From NCBI GenBank assembly GCA_019096065.1, contig JAGUCH010000008.1:2113001-2177000 (forward strand): a DNA stretch of 64,000 nucleotides, read 5' to 3'. Source of the stretch: Paracyclopina nana (taxonomy: Eukaryota > Arthropoda > Copepoda > Cyclopoida > Cyclopettidae). A program made the position numbers and the translations under genes. Below the pieces are notes generated by a model, which was not told where the DNA came from, searched no databases, and was given only the letters and a program-made list of their open reading frames with translations. Shown one piece after another: positions 20,866-33,400 of the stretch. Positions within the stretch are counted from its first letter, which is position 1. Every line of letters starts with the position of its first letter.

Positions 20866-21924
20866 ACATAGTAAACATCTCATAGCATTACTTGGCTCTC
20901 GCAAGCTCGAGCCCGCAAAGTTGCCACTCGATTTTTACTTTACAAGCTCAGCTATTTTATTAGCTTGATTTATAAATTGTTTACATATATAAAATCTTTT
21001 AAATATGTGCATTCAAGCTTACTTAATGCACATTATTTTGCTGTAAAGTTCTTCCTTGAAAGTGTTCAAGCTCACTTTTTTCGAAGTTGAATCATATTTG
21101 CTTGGCTGCTTTTACCAAGCGTCTGCATATGGCCCAGAAAAAATGGGCAAAAAACGAAGAAACGTACTCTTCTACTGGTATACGTACATTACGTACATAC
21201 TACTTCGAAGGATGTTTGAAATCTCAAATTTCATCTGTAGCTTCCTTGCCTCAAATTAGATCAGCTTCTTCCAACTTCCCCCATTTTATCTTCGCGTACT
21301 CTTCGCCTCGTGGCTGCAGCTGGAAATTTTCCCCGACCTAAAATATCAGCAGGAAAGGCTGCAAAAAATCCTCCAGCTTGTTAAGCATTAATTGGGCAGA
21401 GCTTTGATGTTTGATTGATGATACGACAGGCCTTCTCGAGCGAAAGAAAAGAAGAAAATTGATTCACTGATGCAAGTTGCATCATTATATTTCAGAGGCT
21501 TTCAATTCAACAATGTCCTTAAATATGGCACAATCCTTGCAAAACGTGCTAACGGAGCGGATTGGCTAAGTCAAGCAAAAGCTGATGTTCCGCCAAGCAT
21601 CATTTATCCACAAATTCTGTTGGTGAGAGTCAAGTTGGATGTGGAGCATGAATATGGAATGAAAAATAAGCAGCCTCATCGATTACGTAGCATGTTTTGG
21701 ATCTCCCGAGCGAGAAAGTGGCACAATGCAGCCTCTGAGGCTGTTAAAAACTACAAATCTCTGCTCTACACAAGATGATGCATCCCCGCCACAACTCAGC
21801 CTCAAAATCTCCTCCTTTTCGATGCGCCAAAGGAGCAGAGAGGAGAAAGAAAGCAATACAGTCATCCGGTACGTCTGACCAAGCAAGAGCTCGCAATTCC
21901 CAAAGAAGTGATCGGAGAGGGAAC
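20866..21924. other. No gene recognised; upstream region of the GPCR
   Basis: Apart from the repeated arm at 20943-20990 I see nothing supported. ORFs at 21470-21778 and 21775-21924 have no motif; the latter is probably 5' UTR of the GPCR. Confidence 0.4.
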
Positions 21925-24900
21925 ATGGAATCCCTCAACAACAGCACAAGTGGTAACGTCCAGGAAGACCAGAGGCAAAACATCGTTGACATTGTCCAAT
22001 TTTATGTGGAAGGAGTGGGCATTTTGTTGATTGGCTCCATTGGATTGGTGATCAATATCATGGCGTTATACATCCTCTTTAGGAAGCAAGTGAGTGTGGA
22101 CAAAAAACTGCAAATGTACTCATCACAATTGATTGCCATATGACACGCAGACATATGAGATGAGCATAGAGCTAAAACGTTCTCATATCGCCTTTTGGTT
22201 TAACCAAAACTGATACTGGTTAGACCAAACTGACTTTTGTCCGGACAAAAGTCAGCATTCCTGTGTTGTTTAGTTTAATCAGAATCAGTGTGGTTTAACT
22301 AAAATCAGTTTTGGTCAGACCAAACTGCGATATGAGAACGCCCTACCCCACAAAACAAAAAGCCTGTAGTAATTCCCTAGTAATGCCAGTCTGAAAATCA
22401 ATCGCGTCCAAATTGATTAATTTTGGCATACATCAATTCGTCTAAGTTCCTAGATTACTCCCATGTTATTTTTTTCGCTCTATCATAATTAGTCTTTAAG
22501 ATATTCAATTTTAAAAGATTCGAAATGGCGACAAATTGACGTACTCGATGGCGTAAAAAAATTTTCATTAATCTTTAATTTTTGAATTGATATGAATATT
22601 ACAGTATGTAATTAAGTCATTTCATGTTTAATTTTTTTCGAAAACCTAAAAAACAATATCCCTACTTTATTTATATTTATTTCCTATTTCTTTCATTTAA
22701 TAGAAATAAAGTTTACACTTATTTTTATTACAACTGTCAAGCTTCCATTGTACCGAAAATTGTTATATTGAAATGTATACTAATTCAAAATAGTTTAGAA
22801 TTATAGGTGTGAATTTTATTACTACTCGATTGTTTCTTTATCGATTCATTTTTAGCCTATTAAATCCCTACTTTCTTGACTTTGTATGTAGCTATTTTAT
22901 CCTGACTTTGCTTTTTAACTTACTACAATAAAAATTCACTTTATATAATAATTTTCATGATTTCGTAGGTAACTAATTTAATACAATTTTGCTACTTTTG
23001 CCAATAGCAAATCTGTCCCCTCTCAATCGCAACAAAATAGACTAAGGTCTAATGCCCAATAGTGAATTGGCCCGAGTTTGAAGTAAACAAAAATTGTATA
23101 CTTTTTCCCCACTAATTCCCTGTTCTCCCGATTTTGTAGGTAGCTATTTTATGTGGACTTTGCCACTTTCGCCAATAGCAAATCTGTCCCCTCTTAATTG
23201 CCACAAAATACACTAAGCTCTAATGCCCAATTGTCAATTGGCTAAACTTTCACCTAAACAAAAATTGCACACTTTTTCCCCACTAATTCCCCGTTCTCCC
23301 GATTTCGTAGGTAGCTATTTTATCTGGACTCTGCCACTTTCGCCAATAATAAATCTGTCCCCTCTCAATCACAACGAAATACACTAAGCTCTAATGCCCA
23401 ATAGTCAATTGGCCCGAGTTTCACCTAAACAAAAATGGTATACTTTTTCCCCACTAATTCCCCATTCTCCCGATTTTGTAAGAAGCTATTTTATCTGGAC
23501 TTTGCCACTTTTGCCTATAGCAAATCTGTCCCCTCTTAATTGCCACAAAATACAATAAAGACTAAACAAAAATTGTGATTTTAATCCATATTTTTAAGAA
23601 TTTTTAAATTTAACTTTGTAAACTGTTCAGAGATGGCTCTGCTTGCAATTCAATAATATGTGAAATTGTTCTTATCAACAACTTTTAGTGGTTTTGATAT
23701 TTCAAAAATCCTCATTAATAGATGTGGTTTAGAACAACATGAAAGGTGAGTTAGTAAGTATCATGAACCTCAGTTTTTATACAAAAACTGAGATTTTTAG
23801 AATATTTCAATATTTTTTTCCATGTACCACAATCAATTTAGTCCACTCTAGCTTTTCCAAATCAGAACTTTCAATGTCTAAAGACTTACAAATGAAATGG
23901 GTCATTAGAGTGGAGAGAGCCTTCAAATTTCAGGCTCACATAAAAATTCAAAACATTATGTTATTTAGTTGATTTTCAGGATTTGTATGTATCTTGCTAA
24001 TTAGTTGGGGATTAAATAAATCCCCCTTTAGTGCATAAAACCATTAAAAGTAAAAAGCAATAAATACAAAATTACATAATTTAAAAAAATCAAGATTAAA
24101 AGTAAGGAATAGAGAAAAAAGTTATTGAAATAATTCACATTTTAATTAATCCAAACAAATGTAATCAATAATTGACATTTCCGATGAGAAAATATAAGAA
24201 TATAAGTATGTATTATAACAGTCATAACACAAGTTTGAATAGAATTATTTAGGAACAAAATATTATTGAAATCCAGTTTGATTATAGATTTATTAGCAAA
24301 AATAGACATTTCATAGTTAAAAAAAAAAACACACGTTTGTGAGCAAAAACAAAAAAAAATCAAAAAAATTTAATTTGTGTCTTTTTCCCCATGAATGGGA
24401 AAAAATAGGAATAAAGACCATATAGGTCGAAATTTTAACAATGTATAAGTCTGTTATTAATTAATATATTAAATTTTTTATTTAATATTGGTAATCCTTA
24501 GAGGGTATTCATTATTACAAAATCAAAAAATAAGTCGTAGCGGTAAATTTTAGTCATCCCTATTTACGATTTCTTATGTTTAGCGATATAGTTACGGATC
24601 AAGCTGTAGTAACTGGCATTACGACACATTTTAATTCACAATTTAGTCCAACTTAATTCCATACTATTTTTTGATTTGTTTTGTGGGGTAGTAAGGTACT
24701 TAAGTTTGTCCTCTTACGAAGATACTATAAAGTCCTTAAAATGGTGGCCATGTGTGACAGGGGAAAGTTAGTAATTAAAATGGAGATGAACAGTGTGGTG
24801 GTGAATCTTTTCCATTTATTATAATGAAATTCAGAAAACTCGAGCCTGCCACCCGCATATCGATCCATTTTGCCTCGCAACGCAAATAGCTGGAAGACCT

Positions 24901-27900
24901 AACGAGCCTCAATATAGACGCATATGCAATGAAGTGGATGGCGTTTGACAACCACAAGTGTCATAATTGTCTATCTCCTACGCATGGCAATTAAGGCAAA
25001 CCTGTTGATGTCATTCGAGCACAATTACGGCGTTCTTTGCTTCTGCGAAATTAAGGACAATCCTGGCCTTAGCTAGTCATTGGGCCAATAAAAGGTTAAT
25101 TGGTATAATGGCGTTCAGCTCAGCATTAGCTGCACTTTGCAGCTGGCGAGAACTCAATATCCAAATGAGCATGGCTTACCTTAAAGAACTCCATAGCATG
25201 GAGTTTCTTATGCCCCGTTCATGTATTAAGAATGCCTTAAGGTATGGAAAAAATTGTCATAAGGAAAAGTGAATCTGCTGCTGACTGCCACTCTACGAGT
25301 TCAGCTTGGGGCCGAGCAGCGTTTTTAATGGCAATTTTTGCTATTTTGTCACATGGTTTTTATCATATTTAATAACAAACAATCTTTTATCAAGCTTCTT
25401 TGATAAAAGATGAAATTTAGCTTTTGATTTTGCTCAAAAGGATTAAAATGTTGAGCACTTAAAAGCCAAAATTAGATTTGTTTACTTTCAAGTTGGCTTA
25501 AAGTCAATCTGATTTTTTTAGTATCAGCTGGCGGTTGTCATAAGACAATTTTTCTCCTTTCCTTGAGGTGTTTTTCGTGCATTTTCCTAAGGAGTTTGGG
25601 GCGTACATGAACGGGACATTAAGCTTACCTAAACAGCTTTTATGTACTCTTATGTTCTGCCTGATAGCGCTGCGCATTGCGCACGCGCGCGCACCTTGAA
25701 AAAAGGACGCCGAGTCAGCTGATTTGACCGCCTTTGTACTTATTTTCGTCAGTTGGGACATTGCTAGCCAAAGCACAGTGGACAAAAAAGCCGTTTTCGC
25801 GCTCACTAGAAATTCTGCCAAATCGCCAAATTCTCATTTCAAGACCAATTTTCAGCTTCCTATTTGAATGACTTCTAGGCTATCAAAGGTGTCAAAATTA
25901 GTAGATATTGACAAATTAAGATGAAAGTTTGCCTTAAAAATCTATTTTTCTTAGATAAAGTCCATTTTTGGAAAAATAGTAGAAGAGCCATTTTTGGCTA
26001 TTTTCAGGCAGCTATAACTTTTGTTTGGAACCGAATGTAATCAAGATACTGTGACAAAAAAATAACCAAGACACCATTTTAGGATAATCAATTGAAATTG
26101 GGCGCGGAAATTCGCGGAATGAGGAGCTATGATAGCCTGTTTTTAGCTTACGGCTATAAGAAAAAGGTGCTACGTCAATTTCGCGACTTTTTCGGGATGA
26201 GCGTGAAAGCGGCATTTTTAACCACTGTGCAAAGGGTTGATTTTGCCCACTTTATTAGCATTGCTAAGAACCGTTCGCATAGCGATCCCCACCAACAATT
26301 TTGAGGGCAACTTTCCAGGAGATTGCGGGCCACGACAGTGCTATAAAACTCAGTGAGGATGCTACTAGAACTGGTTATCGTGATGTCTCGGCTTCTATTC
26401 ACTGGCGCAATTCACGCAAAACCGCTTAAGAAAGGGAAAGAAACGAATGAACCCCAAGCCCGATTTGTGAACCACAAGAATTCGCCTGAAATTTTCTGAC
26501 CCGCCTTGAATTTGCTCCAATGAACCAAGCAATTTTTCGGACCTTCTTGTAGCAGCTGATTGCTTGCAACCTCTCTAAATACACCTCTCTGGGTATTTTC
26601 ACACAGTAAAGTGTTCGAAATGAGTACAGCTGATTTTTCTATGGGTTGCCCTGTAACGTAGTAGCAGAGGAATTTCTAGAACCAATAGTCTAGCCATGAA
26701 CACTTTTTTGCCGGAGCGGTAGTGAAATTGCATACAGCCAGCATCAGTGATTGGTAAGATCGTTTTCGAAAAATACGTACAGTCAACTAATTAATGGCCG
26801 AAAGTGGAAAACATTGAGTACGTTCGTAAATTATGTAAGTATAGAATCAAAATATCGTCGCTCTAATCTCACTAAAAGAAGCAGCTAATACATTTGGCTG
26901 CACTTAGCAACTAGCGAGTGCATATTAATTGTTGTACAAAAATACCTGCAAATATCTTCTGCTCGACGTTGCTTGAATCCTGAGGGCTCAGATTCGAATC
27001 CAGGTCGAGCTGGAAGATTTTTCTCCTTTTTTGGCGGTTTTGAAACTAATTGAAAAGTTTGAGGTTGCCAAGATGAGAGGAAAAAACCCGTGAATATGCT
27101 TATTAAATTCAAACAAATGCTAGTTTTGGTAAGTGAGTATAAGTATGCAGCGTCCAGAACGTTGTATGGTAGATTACTGCTGGGAAATATACACAAAGCT
27201 AGTCAAAATACATTCGGCTAAAGGAGAAAAATGGCTCACCACCCTGAGCAAGATGGCCTATAGGACACTCCGAAGTCTAGGCCAACTCGGCGTAGCATGG
27301 AGACATTTCTTCAACGAAGTTCGCCCCGTTGGGCGATGATAAAACTTGGTTAATTAAAGAGCAATTCACACTCTCACGCTAAGTTGAGATGGTTTCTTGC
27401 AGGTGATGCGAAACTTCCATTTGTTGATGTGCTCGCTGGCCCTGTACGATTTCATCCACCTGATCCTGGACATTGCCTGCTTTGCTCTGGGCCACTTCAG
27501 CAACGATTATCGAGATAAGGTTCTGCTCTACGCCATCCCCTATGCCATTCCTCTGACTCAAGTAAGGTTTCCTAGTTCTTCTAATTTGCCAAAGGAGAGC
27601 CTTTTGTGTTGTACTACGTACTTCTGCAGCCGCGAGCGCAAAAATGTACATTATGCAACTTTCAAAGAAGAAGTGCTACAAAGTAGTCAGTGAAGCTTTC
27701 CAATCCCATGGGATGGGAAACTATAAATTTTCGCAATCAACAGCATTTGAAGGGATTTCCTTGACAACAACAAAATTGAGGAAGGCCTTAAAAGCTCGAT
27801 TTCCTTTGTAGATCAGCCTGACAGGCTCCTGTTACACGACAATTGCCATCACCGTGGAGCGTTTTTTCGCCATTCGGCTGCCCTTCTTCATCCAGCGGTA

Positions 27901-29196
27901 CAACATCAAGGCCCGCCAGTTCATGGTGCCGGTCTTCGTCTACGGGCTGGTGTACAACGCGCCGCGGTTTTTCGAGTACCGCGTCGAGTACCAGGGCTGC
28001 CTGGATTTCGGCAACGGCTCCGTCTCCACCTTCGAGATGGACCAGCGCCTCAACGTCACGTGCGAAAATCCCTACAGCTTGGTCTACACTGAGATGAGGA
28101 AAACGCAGCTCTACATATCGGTACACACTATTCGATTTTGGCTTCGCATGAACCCTTTTTTGAGATGGCTTCTCGGTGGAAAAAACCCTGATTGCTTATT
28201 GATTCGCGAGACTGCTCAATTATAGAATACTGAGCTCATTTTGTGTGGCAAGCCAAGCGATCAACTCTTGTCATTGAAATATGAGACTGAGAGCCCCAAA
28301 CTGTCAAGAGAATGAGTTATGCTTTCCAACTGAGCCAATCTTCTCTTCGTTGCAGCTGTACGTGAACAGCATGACCCTGATTTTCAACACCATCCTCCCC
28401 CTGGTGACCATGGGCATCCTCAACTACCTCATTTACGAGGCCATGAAGAAAAGCCTCAAGTTGAGTCGAAACCAAATGAGTGAAACGCGCTCCACCTTGC
28501 TCCGGCCGCGTCAGTTCTCGGGTTTAACCGGTCTCAACGATCAGCAGCAGGCGGAAGGCTTGAGGAGCCACGGAGGCCAGAATGTGGTGAGGAAGCGGGA
28601 GGCCAGGATCACAAAGGCTTCCATTGGCATCACTCTCATGTTCGTCATCTGCCACACTCCCCGCGTGATACCGAATGTCTTCGAAGTCGTTGCTGACCCA
28701 AACACTTTTCCCAAGGTACGCTCGTTCCAAGCCAGCCTTGTTAGGAGAAACTTTTCTCCTTGCAACAAAGTGCAAGTGGCTGATTAGGGAAAATACTACT
28801 AAGCGTGCTGTAGGGGGCATTTTCAAAAATGGAAGAGGTTCCTTATAACTATCATTTTTCAGTGGCTACCCATTCTGGTGAGCTTCAATCACCTCCTGAT
28901 AACCATCAACTCCTCGTTCAATTTTCTGTTCTACCTGAGTTACTGCCGGGGTAATAAGTCCACCAGAGGTGAGCTAAGCTTTCCTGAAAATTAGTTAGCG
29001 AGCCAATTAACGCTTATTTTCAGGCCTAAGCAACTCGATGCAGGCCACGATGGTGACGGCAGCAGCAGCAGCTCAAATTATGCCCCGAAATGGCTCATCG
29101 GGTCAAACCGAGGGGGAAGCTGTGCAAATGCAGCACATTTTGGAAAGCCCGCCTCAAGTTGTCGTTCACGGATCATCGTCGTCCACTGTCGTTTGA
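21925..29196 (+). CDS. FMRFamide-receptor-like class A GPCR
   Basis: Seven-helix neuropeptide-type receptor (423 aa) for the plasma membrane. Exons 21925-22089, 27403-27561, 27812-28120, 28356-28715, 28863-28968, 29024-29196. The N-terminus has NNSTS glycosylation sites. TM1 is IGLVINIMALYIL; TM3 ends TVERFFAIR (ERF in place of DRY); TM4 leads into VYNAPRFFEYRVEY, very like the YNxPRFFE of FMRFamide receptors. TM7 is LLITINSSFNFLFYL, the group's LLITINSSxNFxxY. The 120-residue fourth exon adds a long third cytoplasmic loop. The tail ends in a Ser-rich VHGSSSSTVV, a possible PDZ ligand. Intron 1 is 5.3 kb and filled with repeats, while the others are 140-250 bp. The ligand is not deducible; an RFamide peptide is a reasonable guess. 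AATAAA follows the stop. Confidence 0.9.
22176..22343. mobile_element. Foldback MITE in GPCR intron 1
   Basis: Ends ACGTTCTCATATCGCC / GCGATATGAGAACGCCC; interior of repeated TTTGGTTTAACCAAAACTGA-like palindromes. Same end family as 16596-16704. Confidence 0.7.
22930..23560. repeat. Tandem satellite, 171-bp period, in GPCR intron 1
   Basis: CTTTTTCCCCACTAATTCCC recurs at 23101, 23272 and 23443, exactly 171 bp apart; a degraded unit precedes them. Each unit also has CCAATAGCAAATCTGTCCCC. It lies in a very AT-rich tract (about 22400-24620). Confidence 0.85.
25211..25618. mobile_element. Harbinger-like MITE, copy 2, in GPCR intron 1
   Basis: TGCCCCGTTCATGTA ... TACATGAACGGGACA flanked by TTA on both sides. 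Collinear with 5675-6073 over most of its length, with small indels. Confidence 0.8.
26957..27010 (+). repeat. Weak tRNA-like fragment
   Basis: GCTCGAC and GTCGAGC could pair as an acceptor stem around a box B (AGATTCGAATCC), but there is no D-arm. Probably a relic. Confidence 0.3.
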
Positions 29197-30362
29197 TGGA
29201 ACCGATCGCAGTTCAGTTTGAATGATCTCATTCGCATTTAAATAAATCATGATCATCAATGTGAAGCTTCTCAGCCTAAATATAGATGTCGCCTCTGCAA
29301 GTGGGTTGCTCCTAGGTTGGCGCCCTCTATTTTTGGAAAAAGCATCTACATCATGATGGAAACTGGAAAGGCAAGCTAGATCGGCGAAGGCCTCTGTACA
29401 TATTTTAGATCCAGAAAAAGTAGTTTTAAAGGATCTCGTTAAAATCCTCAAGCATTGCATGAATTCAGAGTGACGTACGGTCCTTCATTAACTGTAGACG
29501 TAGCCTTGATCCTGGCATAAAAAAATTTAAAAATAGCTTATTTTGCACGTAGGCAGGTGAAAAAATGCAAGCATAGGATTCGTCATTAACATCAGACGTT
29601 TGATCAATATGCGAGCAGCATTAAGAAAGCTTTCATTGCACTGCGAATATCCTTACCTTTTAGTGCAGATGTAGCAAAGGAAAACCGCCGCAATGACTTT
29701 TGACAGGTATTGCATTGTCATCATCTTGGGAAATCTCGAGGAGGCCGCACTCGAGATTTCTTTAGAACTCCGAGCTCCTCGATTGACCCGAAGACTTTTT
29801 TCACTTTGTATTACTTTCAAATGATCCACCGCGGAGAACGTATGTTTGCGAAGACGATCAGTTTTCAATTAGATTCATGTGAACTGGAGACATCTAGCGG
29901 AAATTAATGCTCCTAACAATCAGACTTAGCATAGCTAAGTCTCGACTTGGTAAAAAACAAATATCATCATGAATGAAAATGTGGGATTTTTCGGGAAAAA
30001 TGGCCGATGTGAATGAGGGGAAATCCGCGAGCAACATTGTTGAACAATGAATGGTGTTGCATTACGTCGATTGAGGGCTCGCGGGACAAATGAGACTTCT
30101 TGGAAGCATTACAAGAAAAAGCAATATTTATTTGATGCTCTAAAAAGCAATTTTCCACTCATCACCAAGTTCGAGCTAAACTGGAAAATCCACATTACTT
30201 ACCCTGCTAGAGGCCTAAACAAAGCAGAGCAAAGAGGATTATTTTAAGCAATAATAGCAACATCGATCAGTCATATCCCAAGTTGTGATTGAATGGGTTT
30301 TTTTTTTCGCTTTTTAAAAAGGCGCATCTCTGCAGGGATGAGCACTCTAGCGTCTTTCAGTG
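29197..30362. other. No gene recognised
   Basis: 3' UTR of the GPCR and spacer. No ORF with a motif on either strand. Confidence 0.4.
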
Positions 30363-30399
30363 TATAAAGGATCTAGCTGACCTCCGTTTGGACTCAGTT
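30363..30399 (+). promoter_or_regulatory. TATA plus initiator core promoter of the Kunitz gene
   Basis: TATAAA at 30363-30368 and TCAGTT at 30394-30399, with the initiator A (30396) 33 bp from the TATA start. This is the standard arthropod TATA-Inr arrangement; the predicted transcript begins 24 nt before the ATG. Confidence 0.75.
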
Positions 30400-30419
30400 G
30401 TGATCATCATCTTGCTGCA

Positions 30420-33400
30420 ATGATGCTGCTGTTGACCTATTTGGCTTTTTTAGCATCCATTCTGTCTTGCCTCTCGACAACAGACGCCACCAGTGATTTT
30501 TGCCTACTGTCAAAGGACTCTGGGCCTTGCCGAGCTCAGCAGGTGAAGTTCAGCTTCAACAAAGAGTCGGGAAAGTGTGAAGCTTTCATTTTTGGGGGTT
30601 GCAAAGGCAACCTCAACAAATTTGACAGCCTCCAAGAGTGCCACAGTGCTTGTCTCAATCCATTGGAGGATGAAAGCATCCACATCAAAACTGCTCACTG
30701 TCAAGAGCCACCGCTGAAATCCGCAAGGCATGCCCAACACAATTTAGTCTACCATGCTTTTTAAAAAAAACCGGCCTCATTTCCAGGGCCTGCATGGGCT
30801 TCTTCCCCAGGTTCACATTCAACCCAAAAACCCTCAAGTGTGAAAAGTACATTTATGGTGGGTGCGGGGCCTCAGCCAACATGTTCCTCAGTGTGGAGGA
30901 GTGCATGACCACCTGTTACTTTGGCGACCCTCTAGGAGCCGCCAAGGTGAGGTCATCTCCGAGCGGGGCTCGAACCAGGGGTCGGAATGAGGCTGTCCTT
31001 CTTGGGCCCCTGCCGATAGGCACTGGTGAGGAGAATGAGGACATTTGCAGCCTCCCCCCAGTCACTCCACATCTTAGAGCTTGTTTGGCCTTCATGCCAA
31101 AATGGACTTACGACACGAGGTAATTAATACAGTAATGCTTCCTCAATTTCAATACGATGCTTAACTTTACTCGAAGGCAAGGAAAATGCATTCCATACAC
31201 ATATGGTGGCTGCTATGGCACCAAAAACGTGTTCAACTCCGAGGCTGAATGCTCGAGTGTTTGTCCTTCACTGAAGCCAGCGAAGATGTGGGTGCAGCCT
31301 CCACAGTGCAGTGAGCCTCCGGTCCAGGGACTGGTGCAATGCATGGGATTCAGCGCCAAATTCACCTTCGATGGCACCAAGTGCGTGCCCTACACGTACG
31401 GGGGCTGTGGGGCCACAGGAAATGTATTCGACACCATGGAGCAGTGCTTCCAGACCTGTGACAAAAACAGCGTTGAGGACTCGCCCAAGGTCGTGCAAGA
31501 CGTTTGTGGCCTTGAAATCGAGACTGGGCCATGCAGAGGTTACATGCCAATGTTTGCTTTCAACAAGGAGACCAAACGATGCGAAAAGTTTATTTACGGA
31601 GGTATGAAAACTTTTTTTCTTGCATGAAGCTCTTGATAAGCTTTGATCAATTGTCAGGCTGCAAGGGCAATCTTAACCGGTTTTCGCGGGTGGAAGACTG
31701 CGTCAACACCTGCGGCGGCCAGGAGCCCCAAGACGAAAGCAGCCTCTGCTCAGCAGTCGCTTGTGAAAATTTGGACTTTATGAAGGCCAAAGGCTGCATC
31801 CCTCAAATCAACCCGGGAGAATGCTGTCCCTCCTCTTGGGATTGTTCCACTTGGACGAACTCAAGGCTGCAGAGAAGAGATGAATGCTTCTGGTCCAATG
31901 ACCTTCACCCAAATGGAAAGTTTTATGCCATTGGCGAGGCTGTCCCCGAGGCCAACCAAGGCTGCCGAACCTCTTGTGCCTGTGTTGGCATGGGCACAGA
32001 GGCCAAAATAATTTGCGCCATTATGGACTGTGCTCACAACCCAATTTTGCCAGGTAATACTATTTTTTGCCAATCTCACGTGACGTTGAAGATTTCTCTT
32101 ATCAAAAAAGGAGAGAACTGCACCTACCTCTACGACTCTCCTGATGCCTGCTGTCCCAAAAAAGTGTGCAACCAAGAATTGGAGGCCGTTCCACAATGTC
32201 AAAACTCAGTGCTGTCAGGCCAGAAAATTTACGACCCCAGTCACCCTTGCAAAGAGTGTTTTTGCACTGCACCTGGCACCCTGGAGTGCAGATCCGCGGA
32301 CTGTGCTCTCAATATGGAGGACAGGCTCATCCAAGGCTGCCTTCCTGTCTACACTGAGGGCAGATGCTGCCCCTCAGACTGGATTTGCCCCTCTGAGGCC
32401 GAAGAAAGGCCTCAACCAAGGCTCAGTGTTCCGAGTCTGGGTATCTCTGTGGCATGCCCACCAGGTATCAAAATCCTCTCTTGCTTCATCACCTTCATAC
32501 TCTACCTTTTTTCTTTTTTTTGGAAAAGGCATAAATGCAAGAAGGGATTATGTGGATTACCTCACCGTTCCTCCTTTGGAGGAAGCGCTCGACCAAATTG
32601 CAATTTTAACCAATTGGCCTTCGTCTACAAAAGAGCAAGCCTCTCTTAATAAGGAAGAGACCTCCAATTCAGGCCTGGATCCTTGCTTGGCTTCTCGACC
32701 TCCAGAAGGCCCTTGTGAGCCTTACATCGACAGGTGGACGTTTGATTTGTCTGCCAAAATGTGCAAGTAAGGGAAGCAAGAAGCAGTTGAATATTGAGAA
32801 TTATGTTGCAATTGCTAGGCCCTACAAAACTTCCTTCACCAAATCCACTGCCTTTGAGGTAGTCAACAGTTTTGACTCCCAGGAGACTTGTGAAAAAGCT
32901 TGTAAGGCTCATATTCCCTTGGAGAGAGACTGCAGGGCTAAAGCACACTTGAATCTAGGTACTATCTACTATGTGATGTAACTGTCGTATAATTGAAAAT
33001 TCTCCTTGTTTTTCTCATCGCTCCCAAATTAAAAAAAAGGTGGAACAAGGGGTGACAGATGTCTGCCTGAAAACAAGTACAGATTCAATGAGGAGACAGG
33101 GGAATGCCAGGATTACTCCAGCTTGGGATGTGCCCTTAATAAGGATAGCTACCACAGCCTCGAGGAATGCGAGGCTCACTGCAAGAAGCCAGCAGAAGAT
33201 TCTACATCTTCAGACGCGGCAGTCAAATTTCCGGGGAAAAGCTCGCACTGCAATTTACCCACTGAGGCAAGATTTATGAAAAATATCTATATAGTGCGTA
33301 TACGAAGACTGCAACTTGCTTGCATGCTCCGCATAATTATTTAGTAAATGCCCGTTCGTCAAGGATTTTTTTACAGTTTGGTTGCTTCACCCGTGAAATC

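Noticed and set aside
21470..21778. Plus-strand ORF just upstream of the GPCR
   Set aside because: No motif and no splice link to the receptor; probably part of the 5' UTR or spacer.
22930..23560. CRISPR-like array
   Set aside because: The 171-bp unit is a plain tandem satellite in an animal intron, without short repeats and unique spacers.
26957..27010. Possible functional tRNA
   Set aside because: Has a box B and a pairable 7-bp end stem, but no D-arm and no plausible anticodon arm; kept only as a weak tRNA-like relic.
32054..32110. In-frame 57-bp stretch read as coding in the Kunitz gene
   Set aside because: It has GT...AG ends and a pyrimidine-poor but usable 3' end. Removing it restores a normal VWC-like spacing (PG-ENC), so I treat it as an intron, although the frame stays open either way.
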